DNA of 64,000 nt, from contig NZ_BAFW01000033.1 of assembly GCF_000308535.1 (NCBI RefSeq), forward strand, positions 55,424 through 119,423, written 5' to 3'. Below, piece by piece: positions 7,786 through 17,400 of this stretch. Source of the DNA: Nocardia cerradoensis NBRC 101014 (GTDB lineage: Bacteria > Actinomycetota > Actinomycetes > Mycobacteriales > Mycobacteriaceae). The notes under the pieces are model-generated. The model made no database searches and was not told the origin of the DNA. It worked only from the letters and a program-made list of their open reading frames with translations. Each line of letters starts with the position of its first letter. The first letter of the stretch is position 1. A program made the translations under genes and the position numbers.

Positions 7786-9389
7786 TGAAACGCCCCGGAT
7801 TTCGTGTACTGGCGGTGTGGTGCCCGGACTGGCCGGCCGCCGCGGCCGCCGCCGTGGCCGATCTCTCACCGCTGCGCCCGGTGGTGGTGCTGCACGCGAA
7901 TCGGGTGGTGGCCTGTTCGGCGGTGGCGCGCGACGCGGGAGTGCGGCGCGGTCTGACCAGGCGCGAGGCGCAGGCGCGATGCCCGGACCTGCATGTGGCG
8001 CAGGCGGATCCGGACCGCGACGCGCGTCTGTTCGAGCCGGTGGCGACGGCCGTGGACGCGACGGTGCCGGGGGTGGAGGTCCTGCGGCCCGGCCTGCTGG
8101 TCCTCGCCGCCCGCGGCGCCGCCCGCTACTTCGGTTCCGAGGAGGAGGCCGCCGAACGGCTGGTCGACGCGGTCGCCGCACTCGGTGTGGAATGCCGCAT
8201 CGGCATCGCCGACGAACTGTCGGCCGCGGTGATCGCCGCGCGCCGGGCGCAGATCGTCGCGCCCGGCGCCGCCGCGAATTTCCTGGCGCCGCTGCCGGTG
8301 GGCGAGCTGGCCGTCGAGCCGAGCCTGGCTCCGCCGGAACGTGCCGAACTGGTGGACCTGTTGCATCGCTTGGGTTTACGCCGGATCGGCGATTTCGCGG
8401 CCCTCACGCCCGCCGAGGTCGCCTCCCGTTTCGGCGCCGACGCGATCCGGGCGCACCGGTGTGCCCGCGCCGAACCGGAGCGCCCGCCCTCGGCGGCCCC
8501 GCCCGCCCCGGATCTGGTGGTGGAGTACCGGTGCGATCCGCCGATCGAGCGGGTCGATGCCGCCGCTTTCGCCGGTCGCATGCTCGCCACCCGGCTGCAC
8601 GAACGACTGGCGGCGGCCTCGGTGGCCTGCACCCGGCTCGCGGTCCACGCCGAAACCGCGGCCGGGGAAGCCCTGTCGAGGATCTGGCGCTGTGCCCAGC
8701 CGCTCACCCCGGAAACCACCGCGGACCGGGTGCGCTGGCAGCTGGACGGCTGGCTGACCCACCGCGCCCGGAACACCGGGAAACGCGGACGGACGGGTGA
8801 TGCCGAAGCGCCGCCGTCCGCTCCGATCACCCTGCTGCGCCTGGAACCGGTCGAGGTGGTGGCGGCCGGTGCGCTGCAACTCGGACTCTGGGGCGGGGTC
8901 GGCGAGGAGGATCAACGCGCCCGCCGCGCGCTGACCCGGGTGCAGGGGCTGCTGGGCGGTGAGGCGGTGCGGATCGGTGTCCTCAGCGGCGGCCGCGGAC
9001 CCGTCGAACGCGTCACCCTGATCACCTTCGGTGAGGAATTGGTCCCCGCCGCCGACCCCGGCCTGCCGTGGCCGGGCCGGCTGCCGCAACCGGCTCCCGC
9101 GGTGGTGCTGGGCAACCGTCCCGAGGTCCGGCTGGAGTCCGGCGACGGCAGCCCGATCTGGCTCACCGACCGCGGTGAGTTCACCGCCGAACCGGCCGAA
9201 CTGCACTGGGGCAAGAAGTCGTGGCTGGTCGCGGGCTGGGCCGGGCCCTGGCTGCTGGACGAACGCTGGTGGGCCACCGGCGATTCCGGCGGCGCCGTCC
9301 GCGCGCAGATCCTGCTCGACACCGAGGAGCGTGCCCTCCTGCTGCTCGGCTACGACCACATCTGGCACGTGGAGGGCCTCTACGAATAG
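7785..9389 (+). CDS. imuB: ImuB, catalytically inactive Y-family polymerase-like adaptor
   Basis: The 534-residue product begins MKRPGFRVLAVWCPDWPAAA, where an active DinB would carry its first catalytic Asp. The following Y-family landmarks are degenerate, as in ImuB proteins. Thumb-like HhH segments are visible around LVDLLHRLGLRRIGDFAAL. A beta-clamp-binding motif QLGLWG lies near residue 365, matching the QLPLWG motif of M. tuberculosis ImuB. ImuB is the hub linking DnaE2, ImuA' and the sliding clamp. The start ATG overlaps the imuA' stop codon. Expression is predicted to be LexA-controlled from the upstream box. Confidence 0.9.
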   Translation: MKRPGFRVLAVWCPDWPAAAAAAVADLSPLRPVVVLHANRVVACSAVARDAGVRRGLTRREAQARCPDLHVAQADPDRDARLFEPVATAVDATVPGVEVLRPGLLVLAARGAARYFGSEEEAAERLVDAVAALGVECRIGIADELSAAVIAARRAQIVAPGAAANFLAPLPVGELAVEPSLAPPERAELVDLLHRLGLRRIGDFAALTPAEVASRFGADAIRAHRCARAEPERPPSAAPPAPDLVVEYRCDPPIERVDAAAFAGRMLATRLHERLAAASVACTRLAVHAETAAGEALSRIWRCAQPLTPETTADRVRWQLDGWLTHRARNTGKRGRTGDAEAPPSAPITLLRLEPVEVVAAGALQLGLWGGVGEEDQRARRALTRVQGLLGGEAVRIGVLSGGRGPVERVTLITFGEELVPAADPGLPWPGRLPQPAPAVVLGNRPEVRLESGDGSPIWLTDRGEFTAEPAELHWGKKSWLVAGWAGPWLLDERWWATGDSGGAVRAQILLDTEERALLLLGYDHIWHVEGLYE

Positions 9390-9477
9390 GGTCGGCATAG
9401 CCCCGGCCCGGGCGCGGGCTATGGAACACCCCACACGCTGCGGCGACGGCGCTCGCGGCGACGTACCCTGGCTGATC

Positions 9478-10245
9478 GTGGAGTCGAACGTCATCCGGGT
9501 GCCCCTGGCGGGGGTGCAGATCGCCTATCGGGATTCGGGCAGCGCGCCGACCACGCATCCGCTCTCGGAGATCCCGGTGGTGCTGGTGCACGGGATGGGT
9601 GGCGACGGCCACACCTGGGACCGCTTCGCCACCGCGCTGATCCGGTCCGGGCGCCGGGTGATCATTCCCGATCTGCGCGGACACGGCCACAGCGAGCACA
9701 CCGCCTCCTACCGGTTCGAGGACTTCGGCGAGGATCTGCTGAACCTCTGCGATCGGCTGGAACTGACCACCGTCGATCTGGTCGGCCATTCGCTGGGCGG
9801 ATACGCCTGCTCGTGGGTGGCCATCGAACGACCGGCGCTGGTCCGGCGGCTGGTACTCGAGGAGCAGCCGCTGCCGCTGCGTTCCGGTGACGAACAACTC
9901 ACTCTCACCCGGCGGCTGCCGTCGGTGCCGGAACTGTGGCATGCCACCACCAGTCTGCTGCGTCACCCGCGCGCGGTTCTGGCCTTCGACCGGTCGATGA
10001 CCACTCCGGCGCTCGAGCAGTTCCGCAAACCGCATCCGGAATGGTGGGAGCGGCTCGCGGATATCACCGCGGCCACGGTGATATTGCGCGGCGGTCCCGG
10101 CGGCATGGTCGATCCGGAGAAGTTGGAGATCTTCCGCACCAGCGTGCCGGACTGCCGGGTCGAGGCCTTCACCTGCGGGCACAGCATCCACCGCGACCGG
10201 TATCGGGAATTCGCTTCGGTGGTGCTGCCGTTCCTGGAGCACTGA
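9478..10245 (+). CDS. Alpha/beta hydrolase
   Basis: About 255 residues from GTG 9478 (MESNVIRVPLAGVQIAYRDSG); an in-frame ATG at 9421 would add 19 residues. The fold is an alpha/beta hydrolase: oxyanion region VLVHGMGGDGHTWDR, an HGHS-type motif in DLRGHGHSEH, nucleophile elbow GHSLGGY (Ser), and a C-terminal His in CGHSIHRDRY. The acid is probably the Asp in RGGPGGMVDPEKLEI. The substrate cannot be predicted. It lies about 90 bp after imuB and 2 bp before the next gene, so it may be co-expressed with either. Confidence 0.85.
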   Translation: MESNVIRVPLAGVQIAYRDSGSAPTTHPLSEIPVVLVHGMGGDGHTWDRFATALIRSGRRVIIPDLRGHGHSEHTASYRFEDFGEDLLNLCDRLELTTVDLVGHSLGGYACSWVAIERPALVRRLVLEEQPLPLRSGDEQLTLTRRLPSVPELWHATTSLLRHPRAVLAFDRSMTTPALEQFRKPHPEWWERLADITAATVILRGGPGGMVDPEKLEIFRTSVPDCRVEAFTCGHSIHRDRYREFASVVLPFLEH

Positions 10246-10247
10246 AC

Positions 10248-11207
10248 ATGGGGGCCGATTCCCGTTCCGCACCACCCACATCGCAGGCGCCCGCGATCGA
10301 TGTCGAGGGGCTGCCGTGTTCGGCGGCCGCGGCCGATATTCCCCTGCCGGGCAGCGCGACCCGGGTGAGCGGCTGGCTGTGCGTCGAACAACCCGGCGCC
10401 TGGGGACGCGATGTGATCGGCGATGCGGTTCTCGGCGCCGAGCTCACCGCCGAACTGGCCGCGCGGACCAAGGCCGCGCGAGTCCGTCCCACCCTCATTC
10501 GACGTCCCGGCCGCGGCGAATTCACCGGTGTGCGAACGGTTCTGCTCGCCGCCTCCCGACCGCAGGGTTCGTGGTGCGAACGCCTGACCGTCACCGATCC
10601 GCAACAGCTTCTCGATATCGACCTGCAGGTGCTCAACGGTCCCGCGCCGGGAATCGGTGAGCGCGTGACCGATCCGCTGACCCTGGTGTGTGCACACGGC
10701 AAGCGCGATCAGTGTTGTGCCCGGCTCGGCCGTCCGATCGCGGCCCGGCTCGCGGGCGACTATCCGGATCAGGTCTGGGAGTGCTCGCATACCGGCGGGC
10801 ACCGATTCGCGCCCGCGATGGTGATCCTGCCGGAGGGGCTGACCTACGGCCGCGTGGATGGTGAGGACGCGGTCCGGGCGGTCGCGGCTGTCGGGCGTAA
10901 TGATCTGTCGTTGAAAGGATTTCGCGGGCGCAGCGGCCTTTCTCCGGTCGAGCAGGTGGCGGAGATCGCGGTGCGCGAACGGGTGCCGGCGGCCCTCGAT
11001 CAATTGACGGTGACGGCTGTCGAGCCGGACACCCCGATCTCGGATCCGGCGACCTTCGCCGGCGCCGCGGAGGTGACCCACACCGACGGCCGCCGGTGGC
11101 TGGTCACCACGCGGACCGTCGGCTATCCGCCCCGCCAGGCGAGTTGCGGTGCCGCCCCGAAACCGGCGTCGGCGATCGTCGCGGACGAACTTCGCGAGAC
11201 CACTTGA
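10248..11207 (+). CDS. Sucrase/ferredoxin-like (Suc_Fer-like) family protein
   Basis: A 319-residue protein starting at ATG 10248, 2 bp after the hydrolase stop. It has the thioredoxin-like ferredoxin signature of this family: an N-terminal Cys in EGLPCSAAAAD, a motif VCAHGKRDQCCARLGRP, and WECSHTGGHRFAP followed by LPEGLTYGRV. These Cys/His residues suggest a [2Fe-2S]-binding site, as in the Apd1/Aim32-type relatives. The physiological partner is unknown. It ends just before a convergent SDR gene. Confidence 0.85.
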   Translation: MGADSRSAPPTSQAPAIDVEGLPCSAAAADIPLPGSATRVSGWLCVEQPGAWGRDVIGDAVLGAELTAELAARTKAARVRPTLIRRPGRGEFTGVRTVLLAASRPQGSWCERLTVTDPQQLLDIDLQVLNGPAPGIGERVTDPLTLVCAHGKRDQCCARLGRPIAARLAGDYPDQVWECSHTGGHRFAPAMVILPEGLTYGRVDGEDAVRAVAAVGRNDLSLKGFRGRSGLSPVEQVAEIAVRERVPAALDQLTVTAVEPDTPISDPATFAGAAEVTHTDGRRWLVTTRTVGYPPRQASCGAAPKPASAIVADELRETT

Positions 11208-11229
11208 TATTTCGACTCTGCTGCCGCGT

Positions 11230-12210
11230 TCACCAGTAGGTGCCGGGCACCAATCGTGCGGCGCGGCGCAGCGTCGAGCGGGTGACCCGCCCCGCCGTCG
11301 ACGACCTGCGTTGCGGTTTCGCCTGCAGCGCGGGCACTTCCGACTCCGGTTCGTCCTCGACCGGCAGTTCGCCCTTGGCGGCGGGGGAGTCCGGCAGCGC
11401 CCGGTAGTACCGGTGCATGACGCGATCCTTGATCCCCGGCGCGAACAGCGTCCCGTATTCGGCCAGGGTTCCCACCGGCACGTCGATGCGCCGCGGCCGC
11501 TCGCTCAGCGCGCGCACGATGGTGGCTGCCGCCCATTCGGGAGATTCCGACGGTCCCTGTTTACCGCTGGGCGCGATCATCGGCGTCCGCACCAGCGGCA
11601 TGTGAATGGTCGTGAAAGTGATGTTGTCGGAGAGCATCTCGGCCGCCGTGACCTCCGCGAACTTGTCCAGAGCGGCCTTGCTGGCGAGATAGGCGGCGAA
11701 CCGCGGTGTGGCGACCTGAACACCCGCGCTCGAGATGTTCACGATGTGGCCGGATTTGCGCTCCCGCATCTGGGGCAGCAGTGCCAGCGTCATTCGCACC
11801 GCACCGAAGTAGTTGACCGCCATGGTCCGTTCGAAATCGTGCAGCCGGTCGGTGGACCGGTGTACGGCGCGCCGGATGGAGCGGCCGGCATTGTTGACCA
11901 GCATGTCGACGTGGCCGTGCGTGTCGAGAATCGACTTCACGGCCCGGTCCACCGAGTCGGAATCGGTGACGTCGCATTGATAGGCGTAGGCCTTCCCGCC
12001 CGCGGCGGTGATCTCCTCGACCACGGCGTTCAGTTCCTCGTCGCGCCGCGCGAGCAGCAGCACCACCGCGCCCTTCGCGGCGACGGCGGTCGCGGCCGCC
12101 CGTCCGATCCCGGAGGAGGCGCCCGTGATGACGACGTGTTTCCCGGTGAGGTCCCGGCGTGCCCGCCGACGGGACAGATAGCCCTGTTCGGCCGCGTGGT
12201 TATCCGACAT
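11230..12210 (-). CDS. Short-chain dehydrogenase/reductase (SDR)
   Basis: A 326-residue classical SDR. Visible are the NAD(P)-binding motif VVITGASSGIGRAAA, the NNAGRS motif, catalytic Ser in HIVNISSAG, and the YxxxK pair in YLASKAALDKF. The C-terminal ~70 residues are an extra tail absent from most 250-residue SDRs and include a basic segment near the end. The start ATG 12210 lies 30 bp from a perfect 8-bp-arm palindrome (12240-12261) that is probably an operator. The substrate is unknown; similar proteins in actinobacteria act on lipids or alcohols. Confidence 0.88.
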   Translation of the reverse strand: MSDNHAAEQGYLSRRRARRDLTGKHVVITGASSGIGRAAATAVAAKGAVVLLLARRDEELNAVVEEITAAGGKAYAYQCDVTDSDSVDRAVKSILDTHGHVDMLVNNAGRSIRRAVHRSTDRLHDFERTMAVNYFGAVRMTLALLPQMRERKSGHIVNISSAGVQVATPRFAAYLASKAALDKFAEVTAAEMLSDNITFTTIHMPLVRTPMIAPSGKQGPSESPEWAAATIVRALSERPRRIDVPVGTLAEYGTLFAPGIKDRVMHRYYRALPDSPAAKGELPVEDEPESEVPALQAKPQRRSSTAGRVTRSTLRRAARLVPGTYW

Positions 12211-12239
12211 CGCTGCTCCCTTGCAGGTCGATTTTCCCC

Positions 12240-12261
12240 GAACTTACTCCAAAGTAAGTTC
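12240..12261. promoter_or_regulatory. Palindromic operator upstream of the SDR gene
   Basis: Arms GAACTTAC and GTAAGTTC are perfect inverted repeats separated by 6 bp (TCCAAA). Size and symmetry are typical of TetR-family operators. It lies 30 bp upstream of the SDR start. No regulator gene is adjacent, so the cognate protein would act in trans. Confidence 0.55.
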
Positions 12262-12413
12262 TGCTGCCAAGGGGCCGGCGCACATCGCCGGGAGGAGCCG
12301 GGTAGGCCACGAGGACTACATCCGCCCTCCGCCGGTCATCCCGCAGGGCGATGCCGGCCGGGTACTCCCGCGGTCATGCTGGGTGTTCGATATCTGTGCG
12401 GGAGGAGACCGCG

Positions 12414-12590
12414 GTGGGTCTGTGGACAGCGTGGCGCCGACGCTCGGCGGCCAGGGACGAGAAGGCCGGGGCCGATGCCCGGGCGAAGGCGATCGCGGCG
12501 GGGGCATCCGAACGAGAAGCCGCGGCCGCCGCGGAGCAGGCGGTCCGGCGTGCGCGTCGTCGGCGTCGCGCCCTCTATGCCGGCGGATGA
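12414..12590 (+). CDS. Small hypothetical Ala/Arg-rich protein
   Basis: A 58-codon ORF starting at GTG 12414 behind GGGAGGAGA. The product MGLWTAWRRRSAARDEKAGA continues as an Ala/Glu/Arg-rich helix ending in RRARRRRRALYAGG, so it looks like a short basic helical protein. It ends 6 bp before the convergent transporter gene. I do not recognise the family. The good ribosome-binding site is the main argument for it being real. Confidence 0.45.
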   Translation: MGLWTAWRRRSAARDEKAGADARAKAIAAGASEREAAAAAEQAVRRARRRRRALYAGG

Positions 12591-12596
12591 GCGGGC

Positions 12597-13946
12597 TCAG
12601 GCGGTGAGCCGGTCGTCCTCGCTGATGAACAGCGTCGCGACCACGCTGATCACCGCCGTCGCCACCAGATAACCGCAGGCGAGCCAGGGTGTTCTGCCGC
12701 CCGCCGCGATCAGCGCCGTGACGATCATCGGGGTGATGCCCGAGGCGTAGATCCCCGAGACCTGATAGACGAACGAGAGTCCGGTGTAGCGCACCTCGGC
12801 CGGGTACAGCCCGGCGTACAACGTGCCCTGCGCACCGTAGAACAGGGCGTGGGCGACACCGAAGACGGCGATGATCGCGACGGTGAACACGACGATATTG
12901 CCGACTTCGAACAGCGCGAAGACCGGATACACCAGCACGCCGTACGCGGCGATACCGGCGATATAGACCCGGCGCGGCCCGAACCTGTCGGTCAAATTTC
13001 CGGATACCGGAATGAGGGCGGCCATCACGACGGCGGCGATTGTGACCGCGAGCAGTACCGGCACCTGTTCGAATCCGAGATGCCCGGTCGCGAAACTGAT
13101 CGCGAAGACACCCCAGGTGTTGAACGCCGCGCCCTCACCCCATCGCGAGAGCAGGCCGAGGACGGTGTTGCGCCGGGTACGCGCGTTCCGGAACAGTTCG
13201 ACCACAGGCACTTTCGAGATCCGATTGAGCCGGTCGATTTCCCGGAACGCGGGTGTCTCGTCGATCTTGAGCCGCACCACCAGGCCGATAACCACCAGAA
13301 CCACGCTGGCGCCGAAGGCGATTCGCCAGCCGTAGTCGAGAAATGCCTGTTCGCTCAGAATCGAACGCAGCAGGGCGAAGACGCCGGTGCCGAGTGCGAG
13401 GCCGAGCGCCAAACCGATCTGCGGATAGCTGCCGAACCGGCCGACCTTCTTGCGAGGACTGTGTTCCACGGCCAGCAGTACCGCACCGGCCCATTCCCCG
13501 CCGAGCGCGAAACCCTGCAGAATGCGCAACGCCAGCAACAGGATCGGCGCGGCGATTCCGATCGCGGCGCTGGTCGGCAGGACACCCATCAGCGCGGTCG
13601 ACCCGCCCATGATCGCCATGGTCAGTGCGAGGGTGCGTTTGCGCCCGATGCGGTCACCGATATGGCCGAAAACCAATCCGCCGACCGGACGCATTACGAA
13701 ACCGACCGCGAATGTCGCGAACGACAGCATGGTTCCGATGAACGCGCTCGTATCCGGGAAGAACAGTTTGTTGAAGACGATGCCCGCGGCGGTGGAATAG
13801 AGGAAGAAGTCGTACCACTCGACCGTGGTGCCGATCAGGCTCGCCGCCACCGCTGTTCGAGTTTCGGCGGCGCCGAGATGTTCCGGCCGCTCCTCGTGCT
13901 GCCCCGCGACGCGCGTAGTCGCCGGCGCGGACTCCAGTACAGACAT
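12597..13946 (-). CDS. MFS transporter, metabolite:H+ symporter (MHS) family
   Basis: A 449-residue permease with about 12 membrane segments. It has the MHS-type opening SLIGTTVEWYDFFLYSTAAG, and the loop 2-3 motif GHIGDRIGRKRTL marks the MFS signature. LQGFALGGEWAGAVLLAVEH and RPVGGLVFG are also typical of ShiA/KgtP/ProP-like carriers. Proteins of this group import organic acids, shikimate or compatible solutes together with a proton. The actual substrate cannot be told from sequence. Confidence 0.9.
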   Translation of the reverse strand: MSVLESAPATTRVAGQHEERPEHLGAAETRTAVAASLIGTTVEWYDFFLYSTAAGIVFNKLFFPDTSAFIGTMLSFATFAVGFVMRPVGGLVFGHIGDRIGRKRTLALTMAIMGGSTALMGVLPTSAAIGIAAPILLLALRILQGFALGGEWAGAVLLAVEHSPRKKVGRFGSYPQIGLALGLALGTGVFALLRSILSEQAFLDYGWRIAFGASVVLVVIGLVVRLKIDETPAFREIDRLNRISKVPVVELFRNARTRRNTVLGLLSRWGEGAAFNTWGVFAISFATGHLGFEQVPVLLAVTIAAVVMAALIPVSGNLTDRFGPRRVYIAGIAAYGVLVYPVFALFEVGNIVVFTVAIIAVFGVAHALFYGAQGTLYAGLYPAEVRYTGLSFVYQVSGIYASGITPMIVTALIAAGGRTPWLACGYLVATAVISVVATLFISEDDRLTA

Positions 13947-14397
13947 GGGGTCCCTTTCCTTCCCGCCGTCGATTCGCGCAGTGACATTAGGGCGAGTCGA
14001 GATCCGCGAAAAGGATTCGAATCAGCGCGATTCCAGCGGCGTATATCGCGGCGATCCGTTCCGGCCCACGGCGAGGAAGTTTCGCCTGGTCAGCCGGGGG
14101 CTGTATCCCGCACATCGCCGCCCAGTGCGAGATGCTCGCGCGCGTCGGCCGGATCACCGCTGCGATCGCCCGCGCTCGCCGATCGTCGGTGAGCAGCTCG
14201 CCTTCGCGGGTGCGCTGGCCGGAACGGTTGTCCCCGGCGATGACCAGTGCGGTGGAGAGACTGCCGGCCGGGCGCGACGGCGTGGCGTCCGCGCAGCTCG
14301 AGACGGCACGGCCGGTCGGGGCGCTGTCTCCGTCCGGACTCGCCGACCGCGGCGGGGCTGCCTTCCCGAACCTTGGGCTCGCGAGTTAGCATCGGTA
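13947..14397. other. Long intergenic region between the MHS transporter and dnaE2
   Basis: Together with the 35 bp that follow it, this is a 486-bp gap. I see no intact gene with a ribosome-binding site. Around 14130-14350 the plus strand gives stretches that faintly resemble a MarR-type regulator, but only by switching frames (VGRITAAIARARR, then VGEQLAFAGALAGTVV, then AMTSAVERL and RDGVASAQLE). This could be a decayed regulator gene or chance. The last bases lead into the dnaE2 LexA box. Confidence 0.3.
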
Positions 14398-14413
14398 TCG
14401 AATATACGTTCGA
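14398..14413 (+). promoter_or_regulatory. LexA (SOS) box upstream of dnaE2
   Basis: TCGAATATACGTTCGA matches the LexA operator with one mismatch and ends 19 bp before the dnaE2 ATG. It is the exact reverse complement of the box upstream of imuA'-imuB, so both halves of the mutasome should answer to the same repressor with similar affinity. Confidence 0.88.
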
Positions 14414-14432
14414 ATCGACGAGGTGTGCCGAT

Positions 14433-17400
14433 ATGGGCTGGGGAAACGGCCCGCCCACCTGGGCGGAAATGGAGCGGGTGCTCTCCGGTCTGCCCGGCCG
14501 CGGGGCCACCCCGCCGGGGGACGGCGGGGACAGCCCGGCGTGGTCGCATACCCGCGGCGAATACCGGGCGGGGACGCGGCCGGAGGCGAGCGGTCCGCTG
14601 GTGCCGTATGCGGAATTGCACACGCACTCGGCCTACAGCTTTCTCGACGGCGCCTGCCAACCCGAGGAAATGGTGGAGGAGGCGGTGCGGCTGGGGCTCG
14701 AGGCCCTGGCGCTCACCGATCACAACGGCTTCTACGGGGTGGTGCGTTTCGCGGAGGCCGCCGCCGAATGGGGGCTGCCGACGGTATTCGGCGCCGAATT
14801 GTCGCTGGGGGAATCCCGCGACGCGGCAACGATATTCGGTTCGGCGCCGATGGACGATTCCCAGCCGCGCACGGGGGAGCCGGACCCGTCCGGGCCGCAT
14901 CTGCTGGTGCTGGCGCGCGGGCAGGAGGGATATCGGCGGCTGTCGCGGGAGATGTCGGCGGCACATATGGTGGCCGGCGAGAAGGGAATTCTGCGGTACG
15001 ACCTGGATCGGCTCGCCGCCGCCGCGGACGGGCACTGGCATATTCTCACCGGCTGCCGCAAAGGTCATGTGCGCCGGGCGCTGGAACGGGGGGATGCCGA
15101 GGCGGAGGCGGAGTTGCGCCGGTTGATGGATCTGTTCGGACGCGACCGGGTGAGCGTCGAACTCACCCACCACGGAGTGCCCGACGACGACGAACGCAAT
15201 GCCCGGCTGATCGCCCTCGCCGCCCGGCTGGACGTGCCGGTGATCGCCACGACCGCAGCGCATTTCGCCACCCCCGCCCAGGGCCGCCGGGCGATGGCGC
15301 TGGCGGCGATCCGGGCCCGGCGCAGTCTGGATGAGATCGACGGCTGGCTGCCGCCGACCGGCGGCGGGCATCTGCGGTCGGGTGCGGAAATGGCCCGGCT
15401 CTTCGCCGAATGCCCGCAGGCGGTGGCCGGGGCGGTCGATCTGGCCCGCGCATGCGCCTTCGATCTGCGCTTGATCGCCCCCGAGTTACCGCCGTTCGAT
15501 GTGCCGCCCGATCACGACGAGAATTCCTGGCTGCGTGAACTCACCCTCACCGGAGCGCGGAATCGCTACGGCCCGCCGGAGGAAAACCCCAAGGCGTACC
15601 GGCAGATCGAACATGAACTACGGATCATCACCGAACTGAATTTCCCCGGCTATTTCCTGGTCGTGCACGACATCGTCCACTTCTGCAAGCGCAACGACAT
15701 CCTGTGCCAGGGCCGGGGGTCGGCGGCCAATTCCGCGGTCTGCTACGCGATCGGCATCACCAATGTGGATCCGGTCGCCAACGATCTGCTGTTCGAACGC
15801 TTCCTCGCGCCCGAACGCGACGGCCCGCCCGATATCGATCTCGATATCGAATCCGATCGCCGGGAGGAGGCGATCCAGCACGTCTACCGCAAGTACGGTC
15901 GCGAATACGCCGCCCAGGTGGCCAATGTGATCACCTATCGCGGTAAGTCCGCGGTGCGCGATGCCGCTCGCGCGCTGGGGTTTTCGCCTGGACAGCAGGA
16001 CGCCTTCAGTAAACAGGTGAGCCGGTGGACCGGGGTGGCATCCGAAACGCATACCGATATTCCGGATCGGGTCCTGGAACTGGCGGGCGAGATCGAGGGC
16101 CTGCCCCGGCATCTCGGAATTCATTCCGGCGGCATGGTGATCTGCGATCGGCCGATCGCCGACGTCTGCCCGGTGGAGTGGGCGCGCATGCCCGGTCGCA
16201 GCGTGTTGCAGTGGGACAAGGACGACTGTGCCGCAGCGGGGCTGGTGAAATTCGATCTGCTCGGCCTGGGCATGCTGTCAGCCCTGCACTACATGATCGA
16301 TCTGGTGCGCGAGCACAAAGGTGAGGTCGTCGAATTGCACGCCCTCGATCTCACCGAATCCGCCGTCTACGAGATGCTGGCGCGCGCGGATTCGGTGGGA
16401 GTGTTCCAGGTCGAGTCGCGCGCCCAGATGGCGACGCTGCCGCGGCTGCGCCCGCGTGCTTTCTACGATCTCGTCGTGGAGGTCGCGCTGATCCGGCCCG
16501 GTCCCATTCAGGGCGGTTCCGTGCATCCCTATATCCGCCGGCGCAACGGCCGGGAGGAGGTGACGCTCGACCATCCGGCGCTCGAGAGTTCGCTGGCCCG
16601 CACCCTCGGAATTCCGCTGTTCCAGGAACAGCTCATGCAGATGGCGATCGATATCGCGGGATTCACTCCCGCCGAGGCGGATCAGTTGCGCCGCGCGATG
16701 GGATCGAAACGGTCACCGCAGCGCATGGAACGGCTGCGCGGTCGCTTCTATCAGGGCATGCGCGATCTGCACGGAATCACCGGGGAACTGGCCGATCGCA
16801 TCTACGAGAAGATCTACGCCTTCGCGAATTTCGGTTTCCCGGAAAGTCATTCGCAGAGTTTCGCCGCGCTGGTGTTCTATTCGGCCTGGTTCAAACTGCA
16901 TCATCCCGCCGCGTTCTGCGCGGGACTGCTGAACGCGCAGCCGATGGGTTTCTACTCTCCGCAGTCGCTGGTGGCCGACGCCCGCCGGCACGGGGTGGTG
17001 GTGCACGGGCCGGATATCAATCACAGCCTGGCCGGAGCGACGCTCGAGCAGCACGGAACCCAGGTGCGGCTGGGCTTGTCCACGGTCCGGCACATCGGTG
17101 ACGACGTGGCCGAGAAGATCGTCGCGGCCCGGTCCTCGGGTCCCTATCGATCGTTCCTGGATCTGACCGGCCGGGTCGAGTTGTCCGTGCCGCAGGCCGA
17201 GGCCCTGGCCACCGCGGGTGCGCTCGGCAGTATCGAATCCGCGTCCGGCCGCGGGCTCGACCGCCGGCAGGCACTGTGGGCGGCCGGTGCGGCGGCGGGG
17301 GAGCGGGCGGATCGGCTGCCGGGGACCGGAGCGGTCACCGACGCACCGGCGTTGCCCGGGATGAGCGAACTGGAAATGGCGGCCGCCGACGTGTGGGCGA

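Noticed and set aside
6121..8181. A 686-codon minus-strand open frame across the LexA box, imuA' and imuB start
   Set aside because: The product is Arg/Pro-rich without domains and runs opposite to imuA'-imuB and in a wrong frame of the Ser/Thr kinase.
15163..15453. Several minus-strand frames inside dnaE2
   Set aside because: Arg/Pro/Ala-rich shadow translations of a well-conserved polymerase gene.
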